Position numbers and translations under genes: made by a program. This document shows positions 25,805 to 35,458 of a stretch of 64,000 bases of DNA, one piece after another (positions within the stretch are counted from its first letter, which is position 1; the number at the start of each line of letters is the position of its first letter). Under the pieces are notes generated by a model, which ran no database searches, had not been told where the DNA came from, and was given only the letters and a program-made list of their open reading frames with translations. The stretch is from Hungatella sp. (GTDB lineage Bacteria > Bacillota > Clostridia > Lachnospirales > Lachnospiraceae). The DNA lies in NCBI GenBank assembly GCA_009712635.1, contig WASS01000018.1, positions 29,695 through 93,694 on the forward strand. The letters are read 5' to 3'.

Positions 25805-27564
25805 CATCTCCTCCATATGCCAAGCTCATGGACTGCTGCATTATGGGTAAGTGCATCCCTTTTTTTATAATCAAAAAGGACCGCTCTTCCATCATGAAAT
25901 ACCTCCACATGAGCCATCTTGATCAGCTGCCTGGCTTCAAAACCTTCATAACCTTCTTTTAAATAGCGATATTGAACCGCCTCTTCTGCAAAAAAAGCTT
26001 TTATCTGATCTTTATAAGGTTCCTGATCAGCAGAAAAAGCAGGACGGCTCTTCAGGTTTTCCCTTAGATATAAGTCATATACCAGAAGATCCCTGTAATA
26101 GGACTGTTTATCGGGAACCCGGAGGCTGATAAACGTCTCTAATATCTCGTACCTGGCCATTCGGCTGTGACTCAGCTTAGACAATTCCTGTTTATCATAA
26201 TATTCGGCCAATGACTCAAACATATCAAAAGGAGTATGAAATTCTTTGCGAAATTCTTCTATTGTAGTTTTGAACTGACCGCTGTTGCCGTAAACCTCCA
26301 ACATCTCTTCCAGTCCCTTTAACTTAAGAACCCCACCATAGTCAAGCCATCTGGTGGACAAAACTTCATAGGTCGGCGTTTCCTTATAACGAATCTCATA
26401 ATCCTGTGCCTTTTGTGCCATATAGGAACCCTTTAATACCTTCAAAAATCCCAGCTGAAGCTGTTCCGGCTTCATATCATAAACCTGGTTGAAGGAACGT
26501 CTGAAGCTTTCATAGTCTTCAAATGGAAGTCCCACAATCAGATCCAGATGCTGATGTATGTTTCCATAGCTGTTTATGATCTCCACATTCTTCCTTAATA
26601 CAGACAGATCCATACTCCGGTGTATTTCCTTAATGGTGGATTCATTGGTACTCTGCACCCCGATCTCTAACTGAATCAGTCCGGGTCTCATGCGGGACAT
26701 CAGCTGTAATTCATCCTGATTCAGTAAATCTGCGGAAATCTCAAAATGGAAATTAGTCACCCCGTTATCATGTTCGATTAAATACTCCCAGATGCGATAC
26801 GAGTGATCCCTGCTGCAGTTAAAGGTTCTGTCTACAAACTTCACCTGAGGAACTTTTTTCTGAAGGAAAAAATCCAGTTCCTTTAACACCAGATCCGTAT
26901 CCCGGAACCGGACGGATTTGTCAACAGAAGAAAGGCAATAGCTGCAGGAAAACGGGCATCCACGGCTGCTTTCATAATAAACAATACGGTTTTCAAACCC
27001 GGCCATATCCTGATAAAGAAATGGAATCTTGTTTAGATCAACCGGGGACTTTAAAGGATTGATAACCGGTAGTCCATCTTTATCCCGGACAGCAGTTCCG
27101 TCTATCTCCTGAAAGGCTGTCCGATTCCACCCCGGAGTTCCTCTCTGCTGATCCAGATAACGGCTGACCACTTTTTTAAAGGTTTCTTCCCCTTCTCCCA
27201 TCATAATGCCGAAAACATGTGGCTCTTTTTCTAAAATCCGGGCTGCATCGTAAGACACCTCAGGACCTCCCAGCCAGATCTCCACATGAGGGAGAACTTT
27301 CGGAAGGTCCCGTACCAGTTCTAAAATATAGGAAATATTCCAGATGTAACAGGAGAATCCCACTACATCTGGTTTTCTTCTATAAATATCACTCAGTATT
27401 TCATCCATCTGATTATTAATGGTATATTCCCCAATTTCTATTTCAAACCTTCCGTCGCTAAGTTCCGGCTCTTTCAGCCACGCCTGGGCATAAGCCTTTA
27501 AACTGTAGACTCCAGGATTGGAATGAATATATTTGGCATTCAGCGCCGCCAGTAAAAACTTCAT
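25804..27564 (-). CDS. B12-binding radical SAM protein with DUF4080
   Basis: The 586-residue protein has an N-terminal cobalamin-binding-like domain (about 1-135), a radical SAM core with the cluster motif RGCPFSCSYCLSS (C-X3-C-X2-C) near 205, and a C-terminal DUF4080 region (about 380-560). Such enzymes use S-adenosylmethionine radicals, often for methylation or ring chemistry. No specific reaction is known for the DUF4080 subgroup. It is the upstream gene of the nth/exonuclease group and lies 1 base after the dCMP deaminase. Confidence 0.9.
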   Translation of the reverse strand: MKFLLAALNAKYIHSNPGVYSLKAYAQAWLKEPELSDGRFEIEIGEYTINNQMDEILSDIYRRKPDVVGFSCYIWNISYILELVRDLPKVLPHVEIWLGGPEVSYDAARILEKEPHVFGIMMGEGEETFKKVVSRYLDQQRGTPGWNRTAFQEIDGTAVRDKDGLPVINPLKSPVDLNKIPFLYQDMAGFENRIVYYESSRGCPFSCSYCLSSVDKSVRFRDTDLVLKELDFFLQKKVPQVKFVDRTFNCSRDHSYRIWEYLIEHDNGVTNFHFEISADLLNQDELQLMSRMRPGLIQLEIGVQSTNESTIKEIHRSMDLSVLRKNVEIINSYGNIHQHLDLIVGLPFEDYESFRRSFNQVYDMKPEQLQLGFLKVLKGSYMAQKAQDYEIRYKETPTYEVLSTRWLDYGGVLKLKGLEEMLEVYGNSGQFKTTIEEFRKEFHTPFDMFESLAEYYDKQELSKLSHSRMARYEILETFISLRVPDKQSYYRDLLVYDLYLRENLKSRPAFSADQEPYKDQIKAFFAEEAVQYRYLKEGYEGFEARQLIKMAHVEVFHDGRAVLFDYKKRDALTHNAAVHELGIWRR

Positions 27565-27565
27565 A

Positions 27566-28060
27566 TTAAACCTCGATCTCTATTTTTCTGCCGGATGGCT
27601 GATATTGATAATAGCGGACTCCTGCCGCATTCAGCATACGCTTGGAAGCATTCACCGCAGGTGTTCCGGCATACTTGTCCGAACCATATACAATTGTTTT
27701 AATTCCGGACTGAATGATTGCCTTTGCACATTCATTACAGGGGAAAAGGGTTACATAAAGTTTAGAACCTTCCAGACTTCCTCCCCTGTAATTAAGAATA
27801 GCATTTAATTCACTGTGAGTGGAATAGAAATATTTGGCATTATAGGGATCCTCTGCCTCATTGTCTCTTCCCCATGGAAATTCATCATCGGAACATCCCA
27901 GTGGAAATCCGTTATAACCCATGGATAAAATTTTATTATCCTGGCTGACAATACAGGCCCCTACCTGTGTGCTGGGATCCTTGGATCGTTTTCCTGACAA
28001 AACAGCCACTCCCATAAAATACTCATCCCAGGTAATATAATCTTCTCTTTTTCCAGTCAT
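27566..28060 (-). CDS. dCMP deaminase (cytidine/deoxycytidylate deaminase family, ComEB-like)
   Basis: This 164-residue zinc enzyme has the deaminase motif as THSELNAI (His-X-Glu, Ser replacing the usual Ala) and PCNECAKAI for the zinc cysteines. The N-terminal GKRSKDPSTQVGACI is typical of dCMP deaminases. It converts dCMP to dUMP for thymidylate synthesis. A strong GGAGGAG site precedes ATG. Catalytic residues appear intact. Confidence 0.93.
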   Translation of the reverse strand: MTGKREDYITWDEYFMGVAVLSGKRSKDPSTQVGACIVSQDNKILSMGYNGFPLGCSDDEFPWGRDNEAEDPYNAKYFYSTHSELNAILNYRGGSLEGSKLYVTLFPCNECAKAIIQSGIKTIVYGSDKYAGTPAVNASKRMLNAAGVRYYQYQPSGRKIEIEV

Positions 28061-28078
28061 CCTTCCTGCTCCTCCCTG

Positions 28079-29140
28079 TCAAACTTTAATAATGTGGTAA
28101 CCGGCTGCCTTAGTCAGCCGATTCATGATTGCCTGTCCCAGATGACTTCTGGAAAAGCTCTCAGAAAATATATAGTCAGCATCTAAATCGTCAAATTCAC
28201 GTAAAACTGCATATAAATTATGGGCGATAGACTCCTCTTTCAGACGGCTGCCGATACTCCTTATAATACCTTCCTGATAAAGCTCTGACGTCTCATCGGT
28301 ACAGATCACACCTACCCGGTATCCTGCCTCCAGCTTTTCCTCTGCCAGTTTATTGATTTCAGAAACCACAGCATCTGTATTTCCCTCAACCAGAGTAAGA
28401 TCTGCTTTGGGTGCATAATGCTTATACTTCATTCCCGGTGCCTTTGGTTTTACATCGGCTTTTAACGGGCCTGAGATAATAGCAGGATCCAGACAGATTT
28501 CTTTCCCTAAAACTGCAGATGCCATCTCCTGGGTAACTGCACCTGGTCTTAGAATCATGGGTTCATCTCCTGAAACGTCAATAATGGTGGATTCCACCCC
28601 GATTCCCACAGCACCGCCATCAACGATCATCTGTATCTTTCCGTTCATATCCTGCCATACATGGTCTGCGGTGGTAGGGCTGGGACGGCCGGATGTATTG
28701 GCACTGGGAGCTGCTATGGGAACTCCTGCCAATCGGATCAGCGCACTGGCTGCCGGATCAGCAGGCATACGAACCGCTACTGTATCAAGTCCGCCGGTAG
28801 TTCCATAAGGGACCAGACTGCTTTTGGGAAAAATCAGCGTAAGAGGACCAGGCCAGAATGCTTCCATAAGTTTTCTGCCTGCCTCCGGAACTTCCGTCAC
28901 CAGAGGAAGCAGATCGTTAAAATCTGCAATATGGGCAATGAGTGGATTATCCGATGGCCTTCCCTTTGCCTCATAGATCTTTTTTGCCGCCTCTTCATTT
29001 AAAGCATTGGCCCCAAGACCATAAACAGTTTCCGTTGGGAATGCCACAAGACCGCCTTCCCTTAATATTTTTGCCGGTTCTTTTAACTGTTCTGAATCCG
29101 GATTCTCTCTGTCTTTTAATATAATTCGTTTCGTATTCAT
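28079..29140 (-). CDS. L-threonylcarbamoyladenylate synthase (Sua5/YwlC)
   Basis: A long-form Sua5 of about 353 residues: the YrdC domain (about 10-205) has GLVAFPTETVYGLGANA, KGRPSDNPLIAHI and SANTSGRPSPTTA, and the C-terminal Sua5 domain (about 225-350) ends ADYIFSESFSRSHLGQAIMNR. It makes threonylcarbamoyl-AMP for the t6A37 modification of tRNAs. The start ATG 29140 (MNTKRIILKD) is chosen because the domain begins there; an ATG 30 bases upstream is possible and neither has a strong ribosome site. Confidence 0.93.
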   Translation of the reverse strand: MNTKRIILKDRENPDSEQLKEPAKILREGGLVAFPTETVYGLGANALNEEAAKKIYEAKGRPSDNPLIAHIADFNDLLPLVTEVPEAGRKLMEAFWPGPLTLIFPKSSLVPYGTTGGLDTVAVRMPADPAASALIRLAGVPIAAPSANTSGRPSPTTADHVWQDMNGKIQMIVDGGAVGIGVESTIIDVSGDEPMILRPGAVTQEMASAVLGKEICLDPAIISGPLKADVKPKAPGMKYKHYAPKADLTLVEGNTDAVVSEINKLAEEKLEAGYRVGVICTDETSELYQEGIIRSIGSRLKEESIAHNLYAVLREFDDLDADYIFSESFSRSHLGQAIMNRLTKAAGYHIIKV

Positions 29141-29222
29141 ATCACTCTGCTCTTTTCTTTTCACTTCCATTTATCATATCACAGCGTAAAGGCTCATGCA
29201 ATGCTTTTACCCCTGACAAAAC

Positions 29223-29237
29223 GGGCTTTTAAAGCCC
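29223..29237. repeat. Short palindrome GGGCTTT-T-AAAGCCC upstream of asnA
   Basis: A 7+7 dyad with one central base lies in the 170-base gap between the divergent Sua5 and asnA genes. It could be an operator; nothing else recognisable apart from an AT-rich promoter region is seen there. Confidence 0.35.
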
Positions 29238-29312
29238 TGTACAAATAGCAGTTGTAAGTTTTCCCTATCAATGATACCATAATAATAGTATACGTTAAAA
29301 GAGGAGAAAAAC

Positions 29313-30320
29313 ATGGAACTGATTATACCCCAAAACTATGATCCCAGGCTCTCTGTCCGGGAAACCCAGGAAGCAATTAAGTACATTAGAGATACCTTTC
29401 AAAAGGAACTGGGTAAGGAGATGAACTTAGAGAGAATCTCCGCCCCTTTATTTGTAGAACGAAGCAGCGGATTAAATGACAATTTAAATGGTGTGGAACG
29501 CCCGGTGCAGTTTGATCTTTCAGGAGTTCCCGGCGAAACCATGGAAGTGGTACACTCCCTTGCCAAATGGAAACGTATGGCACTCCACGAATACGGCTTT
29601 CATCCAGGAGAAGGACTTTATACCAACATGAATGCCATCCGCAGAGACGAGGATCTAGACAATCTTCACTCCTGTTATGTGGATCAGTGGGATTGGGAAA
29701 AAGTAATTACCAGAGAAGAAAGAAACGAGAATACGTTAAAAGAGACCGTGAAAATAATTTTCAAGATCATCAAACACATGGAACATGAAGTCTGGTACAA
29801 ATATCCCCAGGCAGTCAAAACGCTTCCTGATGATATTACTTTCATCACCTCCCAGGAGCTGGAAGACCTCTATCCTGAACTGTCACCCAAGGAGAGGGAA
29901 AATGCCATCACAAAAGAGCACGGCTGTGTCTTCCTTATGAAAATCGGAGATAAATTAGGCAGCGGAACACCTCACGATGGCAGAGCACCTGATTACGATG
30001 ACTGGCAGCTTAACGGAGATATTCTCTTCTGGTTCGAGCATTTAAACTGTGCATTAGAAATCTCAAGCATGGGAATCCGTGTAGATGAAACAGCTCTGTC
30101 AGAACAGTTAAAGAAAGCAGGATGTGAAGACCGCAAGGAACTCCCTTATCATAAAATGCTTTTAAATGGAGAACTCCCCTATACCATCGGCGGAGGTATC
30201 GGGCAGTCACGCCTCTGTATGCTATTATTAGACCGGGCACACGTTGGCGAAGTTCAGGCCAGTATCTGGCCAGACGAAATGCGAAAAGAGTGCAGAAAGA
30301 ACAATATATTTCTGCTTTAA
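29313..30320 (+). CDS. asnA: Aspartate--ammonia ligase (asparagine synthetase A)
   Basis: The 335-residue class II aminoacyl-tRNA-synthetase-like enzyme shows AsnA signatures: [16 protein letters not shown] near the start, [16 protein letters not shown] at about 50, [18 protein letters not shown] at about 95, and [14 protein letters not shown] near the end. It makes asparagine from aspartate, ammonia and ATP. Length is standard. A GAGGAG site precedes ATG 29313, and a two-component regulator gene follows 23 bases downstream on the same strand. Confidence 0.96.
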   Translation: MELIIPQNYDPRLSVRETQEAIKYIRDTFQKELGKEMNLERISAPLFVERSSGLNDNLNGVERPVQFDLSGVPGETMEVVHSLAKWKRMALHEYGFHPGEGLYTNMNAIRRDEDLDNLHSCYVDQWDWEKVITREERNENTLKETVKIIFKIIKHMEHEVWYKYPQAVKTLPDDITFITSQELEDLYPELSPKERENAITKEHGCVFLMKIGDKLGSGTPHDGRAPDYDDWQLNGDILFWFEHLNCALEISSMGIRVDETALSEQLKKAGCEDRKELPYHKMLLNGELPYTIGGGIGQSRLCMLLLDRAHVGEVQASIWPDEMRKECRKNNIFLL

Positions 30321-30343
30321 TTCTTACATAGGAAGTGGATGCA

Positions 30344-31051
30344 ATGAACGTATTTCTTTGTGATGACCAGGCAGAGTTTATGAATGGATTTGCAAATGAT
30401 CTGGAAGGGTATTTTCGTACTCGGAATATCCCCTTCCAGCTTTTCCTTTTTACATCCGGGACAGAGCTTCTGTCCTCCAAAGCAGTGCCTGACCTTATTT
30501 TTCTGGATATTAAAATGGGCGGGGAATCCGGACTGAACACTGCACATAAAATCAGGGAGACCAATACAAGGGCAAAGCTTGTATTTCTTACTGCTTATAA
30601 ACAATATGTATTTCAATCCTTTGATGTGGATGCATCCCATTATCTTATTAAACCAGTAAGCAGACAAAAGCTTTATCCCGTTCTGGATCATATAATCAAA
30701 CAGCTTAATCTCTTAAAAGAATCTCCCATTATAGTAAAATCAGGCCAGTCCACCATATGTATTTCCTGCTCTGATCTTATGTATCTGGAAGTAAATAATA
30801 AAACACTAACTCTTCACAACCAAACTAATACCACCGAAGTTCCTGGTAAGCTGGAATCCGTTGAAAAGATTCTACCCGCCCGTTTCTTCCGGTGCCACAG
30901 AAGTTACATTGTTAACATGGATTATATTGTCCAGTTTGACCGAATGGATCTTCATCTTGCCAACGGAGAAATAATTCCGGTCAGCAAGCGAAAATATCAG
31001 GATTTTTCCAGTACCTTCCTTAAATATATGAAAAAGGAGGTATTGTTATAA
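30344..31051 (+). CDS. LytTR-family response regulator (AgrA-like)
   Basis: This 235-residue regulator has a receiver domain (about 1-125; phosphoacceptor D55 in LIFLDIKMGG, conserved Lys in HYLIKPVS) and a C-terminal LytTR DNA-binding domain (about 140-235; PARFFRCHRSYIVNMDYI). Family members control virulence, bacteriocin or envelope genes through direct-repeat sites. I prefer ATG 30344, 8 bases after GGAAG; an ATG at 30335 is too close to it. It is followed immediately by a GHKL-type kinase gene and forms an Agr/Com-like pair with it. Confidence 0.92.
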   Translation: MNVFLCDDQAEFMNGFANDLEGYFRTRNIPFQLFLFTSGTELLSSKAVPDLIFLDIKMGGESGLNTAHKIRETNTRAKLVFLTAYKQYVFQSFDVDASHYLIKPVSRQKLYPVLDHIIKQLNLLKESPIIVKSGQSTICISCSDLMYLEVNNKTLTLHNQTNTTEVPGKLESVEKILPARFFRCHRSYIVNMDYIVQFDRMDLHLANGEIIPVSKRKYQDFSSTFLKYMKKEVLL

Positions 31052-31098
31052 TTCTTCTTCTTTTTACCGCTTACATCCAATATCGTTTCTTCAGTAAG

Positions 31099-32328
31099 AT
31101 GTTAAAATGCCGCTTTCACAAGCTTTTAACCTTTATTGGTGTTGTCTTTTTTTCCATAGCCTCCAACTTTATCAACATTAATTGCAGACTTGCCCTGATA
31201 TTTCCACAGGAATTGTTTTATTTTATCACTTCGCTGATCATGATCTGGGTATTATTCCAGGCCAGCACTGGAAAAAAGATAATGTTGGCTATTTTCACTG
31301 ATGGGCTTGGATATACTTGTAATTTTGTTTTTCTGCCATTAATTCAATTTTTAAGCAAAAACATCATTGATCATGCATCTGCTTATGATATGGCTTATAA
31401 ACTATGTGATATTTTATCCAGCCTGCTTTACGCAGCCATATTGGAATGGGTGGGCAGAAAATGCCGTAATCTACATGGTGAGATTACTATGCCGGAAAAT
31501 CTTTTTCTCCTGATCTTATGTTTCTTCACCAGACAGACTGTTATTTACTACGGCTGGAACCAGATCCAGCACAACAACACGCTGTTATCTAACATGCTTG
31601 CAACCGCTGTTGCAACTGGCGGCGTTTCACTAATTACTTTTTCCTCTTACTATGCAGACCGGAAACTAAGTTTACACCTTGCAAATGAGAAAAATGCAAT
31701 ATTGGAAAAGCGGATCACAGCATGGAAGGAAGAGGAAAAACAGCTGTCCGGTTTTCGCCATGACTTTAAGAACCATATGCTGTGCTTAAGGAATCTCCTC
31801 TCCATGAATAAGAATGAAGAGGCTTTCAATTACCTGGATTGTATAACCGGAACTTTTAATACTTTTTATCCCGATTATTCTTCTGGCAACGCTTATGCAG
31901 ATGCGATTATCAGGGAAAAGCTTGCGCTTGCCAGAGCATGGGAAATTCGTTTGGATACCGATTTCATTTTTCCCTCCTCTGATCTGATCAATCCTTCTGA
32001 CCTGTGTATCATCTTAAGCAATGCTTTGGATAACGCTCTGGAAGCCTGCCAAAAATTAACCAATCGGGATGATCCCCCACTGATTACAGCAGTTTCCTGT
32101 GTCCAACGTTCCTTTCTTATGATTGAAATAACCAATCCGGTCCCACATACAGCAAGCCCAGGTATCAGTCCTTTCCTGTCTTCAAAAGAAGACCCCCATC
32201 TTCATGGAATCGGCTTATCCAACATTCGGGATGCAGTTGAACGCTGTAATGGAACTATGGACATTTCAATTTCAGAGGAACTATTTCATTTTTGTGTCAT
32301 GATTCAGCTTTTTCCACCATCTCATTGA
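31099..32328 (+). CDS. GHKL-domain sensor histidine kinase (AgrC-like)
   Basis: The protein has several N-terminal membrane segments (about 1-190) and a cytoplasmic kinase. The phosphorylated His is in FRHDFKNH (H221), the N box is ILSNALDNALEA and the G box is GIGLSNIRDAV. It should sense a peptide or envelope signal and phosphorylate the LytTR regulator upstream. The start is uncertain. ATG 31099 has no ribosome site, while a strong AAGGAGGT at 31034-31041 precedes 19 further in-frame hydrophobic codons that contain no ATG, GTG or TTG. Confidence 0.85.
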   Translation: MLKCRFHKLLTFIGVVFFSIASNFININCRLALIFPQELFYFITSLIMIWVLFQASTGKKIMLAIFTDGLGYTCNFVFLPLIQFLSKNIIDHASAYDMAYKLCDILSSLLYAAILEWVGRKCRNLHGEITMPENLFLLILCFFTRQTVIYYGWNQIQHNNTLLSNMLATAVATGGVSLITFSSYYADRKLSLHLANEKNAILEKRITAWKEEEKQLSGFRHDFKNHMLCLRNLLSMNKNEEAFNYLDCITGTFNTFYPDYSSGNAYADAIIREKLALARAWEIRLDTDFIFPSSDLINPSDLCIILSNALDNALEACQKLTNRDDPPLITAVSCVQRSFLMIEITNPVPHTASPGISPFLSSKEDPHLHGIGLSNIRDAVERCNGTMDISISEELFHFCVMIQLFPPSH

Positions 32329-32430
32329 TAGTAAGACCGTTTATACCGTAATCGTTACCGTTTACGCCAAAATAATTATATTCCTCCTCTAACTGCCGAA
32401 TAAATAATCAGTACAAAAGGAGGGTATGAG

Positions 32431-33156
32431 ATGTATATTGGTAAAATGGAAACTCAGTCGACAAAAATAAATATCGCTTCCATCAACCGTTCTGCTAACA
32501 ATAAACATGAGGCAATTTACGGCAAAAGTAAGGAAAGCAAGAAAACCGATGAAGTATCAATTTCCCCTGTCGGGAAAAAGAAGAGTATGATGAAGCAGCT
32601 GATGGATCAGAAGCAAAGGATTCTGGAACAAAAACAGTCGATGCTGAACTCCGATCAGGAATACGGTTCAGAAAACATGAATGATAAACTGAAAGAATTT
32701 GAGATGCAGCTAAAAGCCATTGACGATCAGATCGCACAGGTTCAGGCGGATGAATCAGATAAATCGGATTCTTATTTCATTGATGAAACCGGTAAGATTT
32801 ATAAAAAACCAAAATCAAAAGAAGATGCGCAGACTGATCAGATGAGTGCAATCACAAAATTATCATCCGGTGTATCTCAGGCAGAAATAATCTCATCTGC
32901 AAAAGACATGATTGATGGAAAAATCAATGTATTAAAAAGTGAGATTAAACAAGGTTACGGAAATACAGATCAAAAAATCGAGGCTGCATCCAGACTACAA
33001 AGCAGATCTGATCAATTAGTAGCAAAAACTTCTGAAAAAATTGGAGAGGTTAATAAGAATGCTGCCGTGCTGTCAAATAGCGCTGCAGAGAACACTGAAA
33101 CGGAAACGGAAATGGAACCGGAAACTGAGAATGATACCGGTATCCAGTCGGAATAA
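32431..33156 (+). CDS. Coiled-coil cytoplasmic protein, FlxA-like, unknown function
   Basis: This 241-residue protein is very polar, with no signal peptide or membrane segment. It has a predicted coiled coil (about 48-105, rich in Gln, Lys and Glu), a middle motif SYFIDETGKIYKKPKS, a second helical stretch (about 145-215), and a Glu/Thr-rich repeat-like tail. The N-terminal VSISPVGKK segment and coiled coil recall FlxA-like proteins, but the match is weak. AAAAGGAGGG precedes ATG. No partner is evident; a hairpin terminator follows. Confidence 0.7.
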   Translation: MYIGKMETQSTKINIASINRSANNKHEAIYGKSKESKKTDEVSISPVGKKKSMMKQLMDQKQRILEQKQSMLNSDQEYGSENMNDKLKEFEMQLKAIDDQIAQVQADESDKSDSYFIDETGKIYKKPKSKEDAQTDQMSAITKLSSGVSQAEIISSAKDMIDGKINVLKSEIKQGYGNTDQKIEAASRLQSRSDQLVAKTSEKIGEVNKNAAVLSNSAAENTETETEMEPETENDTGIQSE

Positions 33157-33176
33157 CATTTATTCCATTTAAAGAC

Positions 33177-33214
33177 AAAAACAGGAACCTGTAAGCCAAA
33201 GGTTCCTGTTTTTT
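33177..33214. terminator. Terminator of the coiled-coil protein gene
   Basis: AAAACAGGAACCT and AGGTTCCTGTTTT pair perfectly, followed by T residues on the plus strand and usable on the minus strand for the convergent amidase gene. Confidence 0.88.
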
Positions 33215-33220
33215 ATATAT

Positions 33221-33937
33221 TTAGTTATTATTTAAATAGCTCATGATTCCCATATGTATGGTCCACGCTACCCGGTCCTGGTAATCTTCATCATTCAAAA
33301 GCTTTGATTCTTTGCTATTGGTTAAGAATCCGCATTCCACGATTACAATCGGTGTCCTCACATGAAGCAGCAGGTAATAATTGTCATTGGGTTTTGCAAG
33401 TCTTGTATTCTTATCCCCCAATAAAAAATCGAACCGTTCCTGTATGGTTTCAGCAAGCTTTTTTCCTTTTTCTGACTTTTTATAATAAAACACCTGTCCT
33501 CCGGAGATTTCCTCCTGGTGATAACTGTTTTGATGGATACTTACAGTCAATGCAGGCTTGGTTTTATTGATGATATCACACCGTCTGTTCATATCCGCCA
33601 TCTTTTTTCTGTTGTCTTTGGCTGAATACAGTCCATTATCATCATCTCTGGTGAGAACAACATCCACATCCGATGCTTCCAGATACTTTTTCAGTTTCAT
33701 GGTAATCTGCAGATTAATATCTTTTTCAAGAGTACCGTCAATCCCGATCTTACCAGGGTCACTCCCCCCGTGGCCTGCATCAATTACTACCACAGGCCGA
33801 TTCTTTTGTGCAGATGGGGCGTTATTTACTGCTGCCATCTTTCCCGCCTGGCTGGATATAACATAAACCAATATCAGCAAAATCACCGCCATGAACGGTT
33901 CCCATTTTTTTAATTTCACGCTCTTTACCCGATTCAC
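33221..33937 (-). CDS. N-acetylmuramoyl-L-alanine amidase (Amidase_3 family)
   Basis: The 238-residue enzyme has an N-terminal membrane anchor or signal (about 12-32) and an Amidase_3 domain. Zinc ligands are visible: H56 in DAGHGG, E71 and H135 in SIHQNSYH, with catalytic E201 in VECGFLTN. It cleaves the bond between muramic acid and the stem peptide in peptidoglycan. The start is GTG 33937 by the available frame, though the ribosome site is weak. It precedes a metallophosphoesterase and a GH18 gene on the same strand, a possible envelope group. Confidence 0.9.
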   Translation of the reverse strand: MNRVKSVKLKKWEPFMAVILLILVYVISSQAGKMAAVNNAPSAQKNRPVVVIDAGHGGSDPGKIGIDGTLEKDINLQITMKLKKYLEASDVDVVLTRDDDNGLYSAKDNRKKMADMNRRCDIINKTKPALTVSIHQNSYHQEEISGGQVFYYKKSEKGKKLAETIQERFDFLLGDKNTRLAKPNDNYYLLLHVRTPIVIVECGFLTNSKESKLLNDEDYQDRVAWTIHMGIMSYLNNN

Positions 33938-33998
33938 GTTCTTAATGAATTATACTTTTTGGTGAATTAAAAAAGAACCGGTACAAGTGACTTTCCTT

Positions 33999-35426
33999 CT
34001 ATTTAACGCTTAAAGTGTTATAATCTCTGCCGCCATCTGCAGTGATCCACTCCAGATACTGGGATAAAATACTGGGATACCCCTCATCCTGCCATAATTT
34101 ATATCCTTTTTTTGCCATGACCTTCTCACGGATGTCCGCTACCTTACCTTCATAACACGCAGAATTCAGTTCTGCATATACCTTAGCCATCATATCCCTT
34201 TGACTTTCAGTCAGACCCTGAAGGGTGTTTAAGCTATCAAACTCATCCTGAGCCTGATTATAAAATACTTTACTCAAATACTTTCTACCATAATTACTAA
34301 AATTTAAAAGATTCTTGTCCTTATTTCCTGTTTTCTCCGCCCAGGCTTTCATATCAAGAGATTTCGTATGATAGTTAAAGGTTCCTTCCGGTCCATACTC
34401 CAGAATTCCATACAAACATGGAGGAGTAGACAGAGAGCCTGTCACTATTTCATAAATCCCAGAATCGCCATGGGATCTCTTGTAATGCTGAACATGAAGA
34501 TGTCCGCTTAAAAATAAAGGAACTTCCCAGCTCTCCAGCTGATCAATGAGCTGTTCACTGTGCTCAATGGTACAATCCTGAAGATATACTTCACTTTCAT
34601 CAAGTAAATTATGATGCGCCACAGGAATCACTTTCATTCCCAGATTCCAGGCCTCTTCCATCTGCTCCTCAATCCAGGTGTATGTATCATCCTTTATCAT
34701 GCCGCCGACCAGATTCTTGGGGTCATACTGGCAGCTGTCAAGCATCAGAGCTCTGGTTTTATCATTAATCTGATATACATAGCTTAAGGAAGCCGGGTCC
34801 CGGCTCACTGCCTCACTATATCCGAATTCGTCATATATCTCTTCAAATTCTTCTGGTGTAATACTCTCCGTATTAACGATGGACTCTCCCTCAAACCGAC
34901 AGGCATCAGGATTATTAATATCATGGTTTCCAGGAATAACGATTACAGGAATTCCCGCTTCTTCTATGGCCTCCAGTTTACTGGCAAGTTCTATATGGCT
35001 ATCCCGCTCTCCGTTATAAGTTAAATCCCCCTCTAATATTACCAGATCCGGCTTTTCTGCTTTCACCTCTTCAATGAACGCATCTGTAATTTCCCAGATA
35101 TATTTCATTACTTTGCCATCTCCGTGATCTGCGGTATATTCATAACTCATCTGCATATCGGTTAAATCTCTGGCCAGATAATGAATATCTGTAGCTATTA
35201 TTATCCTGGCGGTTCCTTCCTCCAGTGCCTGGGTTTGTTCTGGTGAAGACTCCCCGGAGGTTTCAGGAACCTGTGCTGTGGAAGGTGTCTGTACTTGTGT
35301 AACGGTTGTCTCCGGCTGCGCCGTACTCTCTTCCTGTGTAAGTTCCTGTGCTCCTTTTTTAAAAGAACAGCCTGAAGTTACACAAACTGCAGCCGCCAAT
35401 GCTGCCAATAATACCCTCTTTTTCAT
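33999..35426 (-). CDS. Exported calcineurin-like metallophosphoesterase lipoprotein
   Basis: The 475-residue precursor has lipobox TSGC (Cys20), a Thr/Glu/Gln-rich linker to about 72, then the metallophosphoesterase motifs: ATDIHY (D80, H82), GDLTYNGE (133-140), PGNHDI (165-170), VAHHN and SGHLHVQ. It hydrolyses a phosphate ester outside the cell; the substrate is unknown. The C-terminal part (about 345-475) is family-specific and helical. It follows the GH18 gene at 32 bases on the same strand. Confidence 0.88.
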   Translation of the reverse strand: MKKRVLLAALAAAVCVTSGCSFKKGAQELTQEESTAQPETTVTQVQTPSTAQVPETSGESSPEQTQALEEGTARIIIATDIHYLARDLTDMQMSYEYTADHGDGKVMKYIWEITDAFIEEVKAEKPDLVILEGDLTYNGERDSHIELASKLEAIEEAGIPVIVIPGNHDINNPDACRFEGESIVNTESITPEEFEEIYDEFGYSEAVSRDPASLSYVYQINDKTRALMLDSCQYDPKNLVGGMIKDDTYTWIEEQMEEAWNLGMKVIPVAHHNLLDESEVYLQDCTIEHSEQLIDQLESWEVPLFLSGHLHVQHYKRSHGDSGIYEIVTGSLSTPPCLYGILEYGPEGTFNYHTKSLDMKAWAEKTGNKDKNLLNFSNYGRKYLSKVFYNQAQDEFDSLNTLQGLTESQRDMMAKVYAELNSACYEGKVADIREKVMAKKGYKLWQDEGYPSILSQYLEWITADGGRDYNTLSVK

Positions 35427-35458
35427 AAACTGACCTTCCTGCCTATCCCTTTCTTCTG

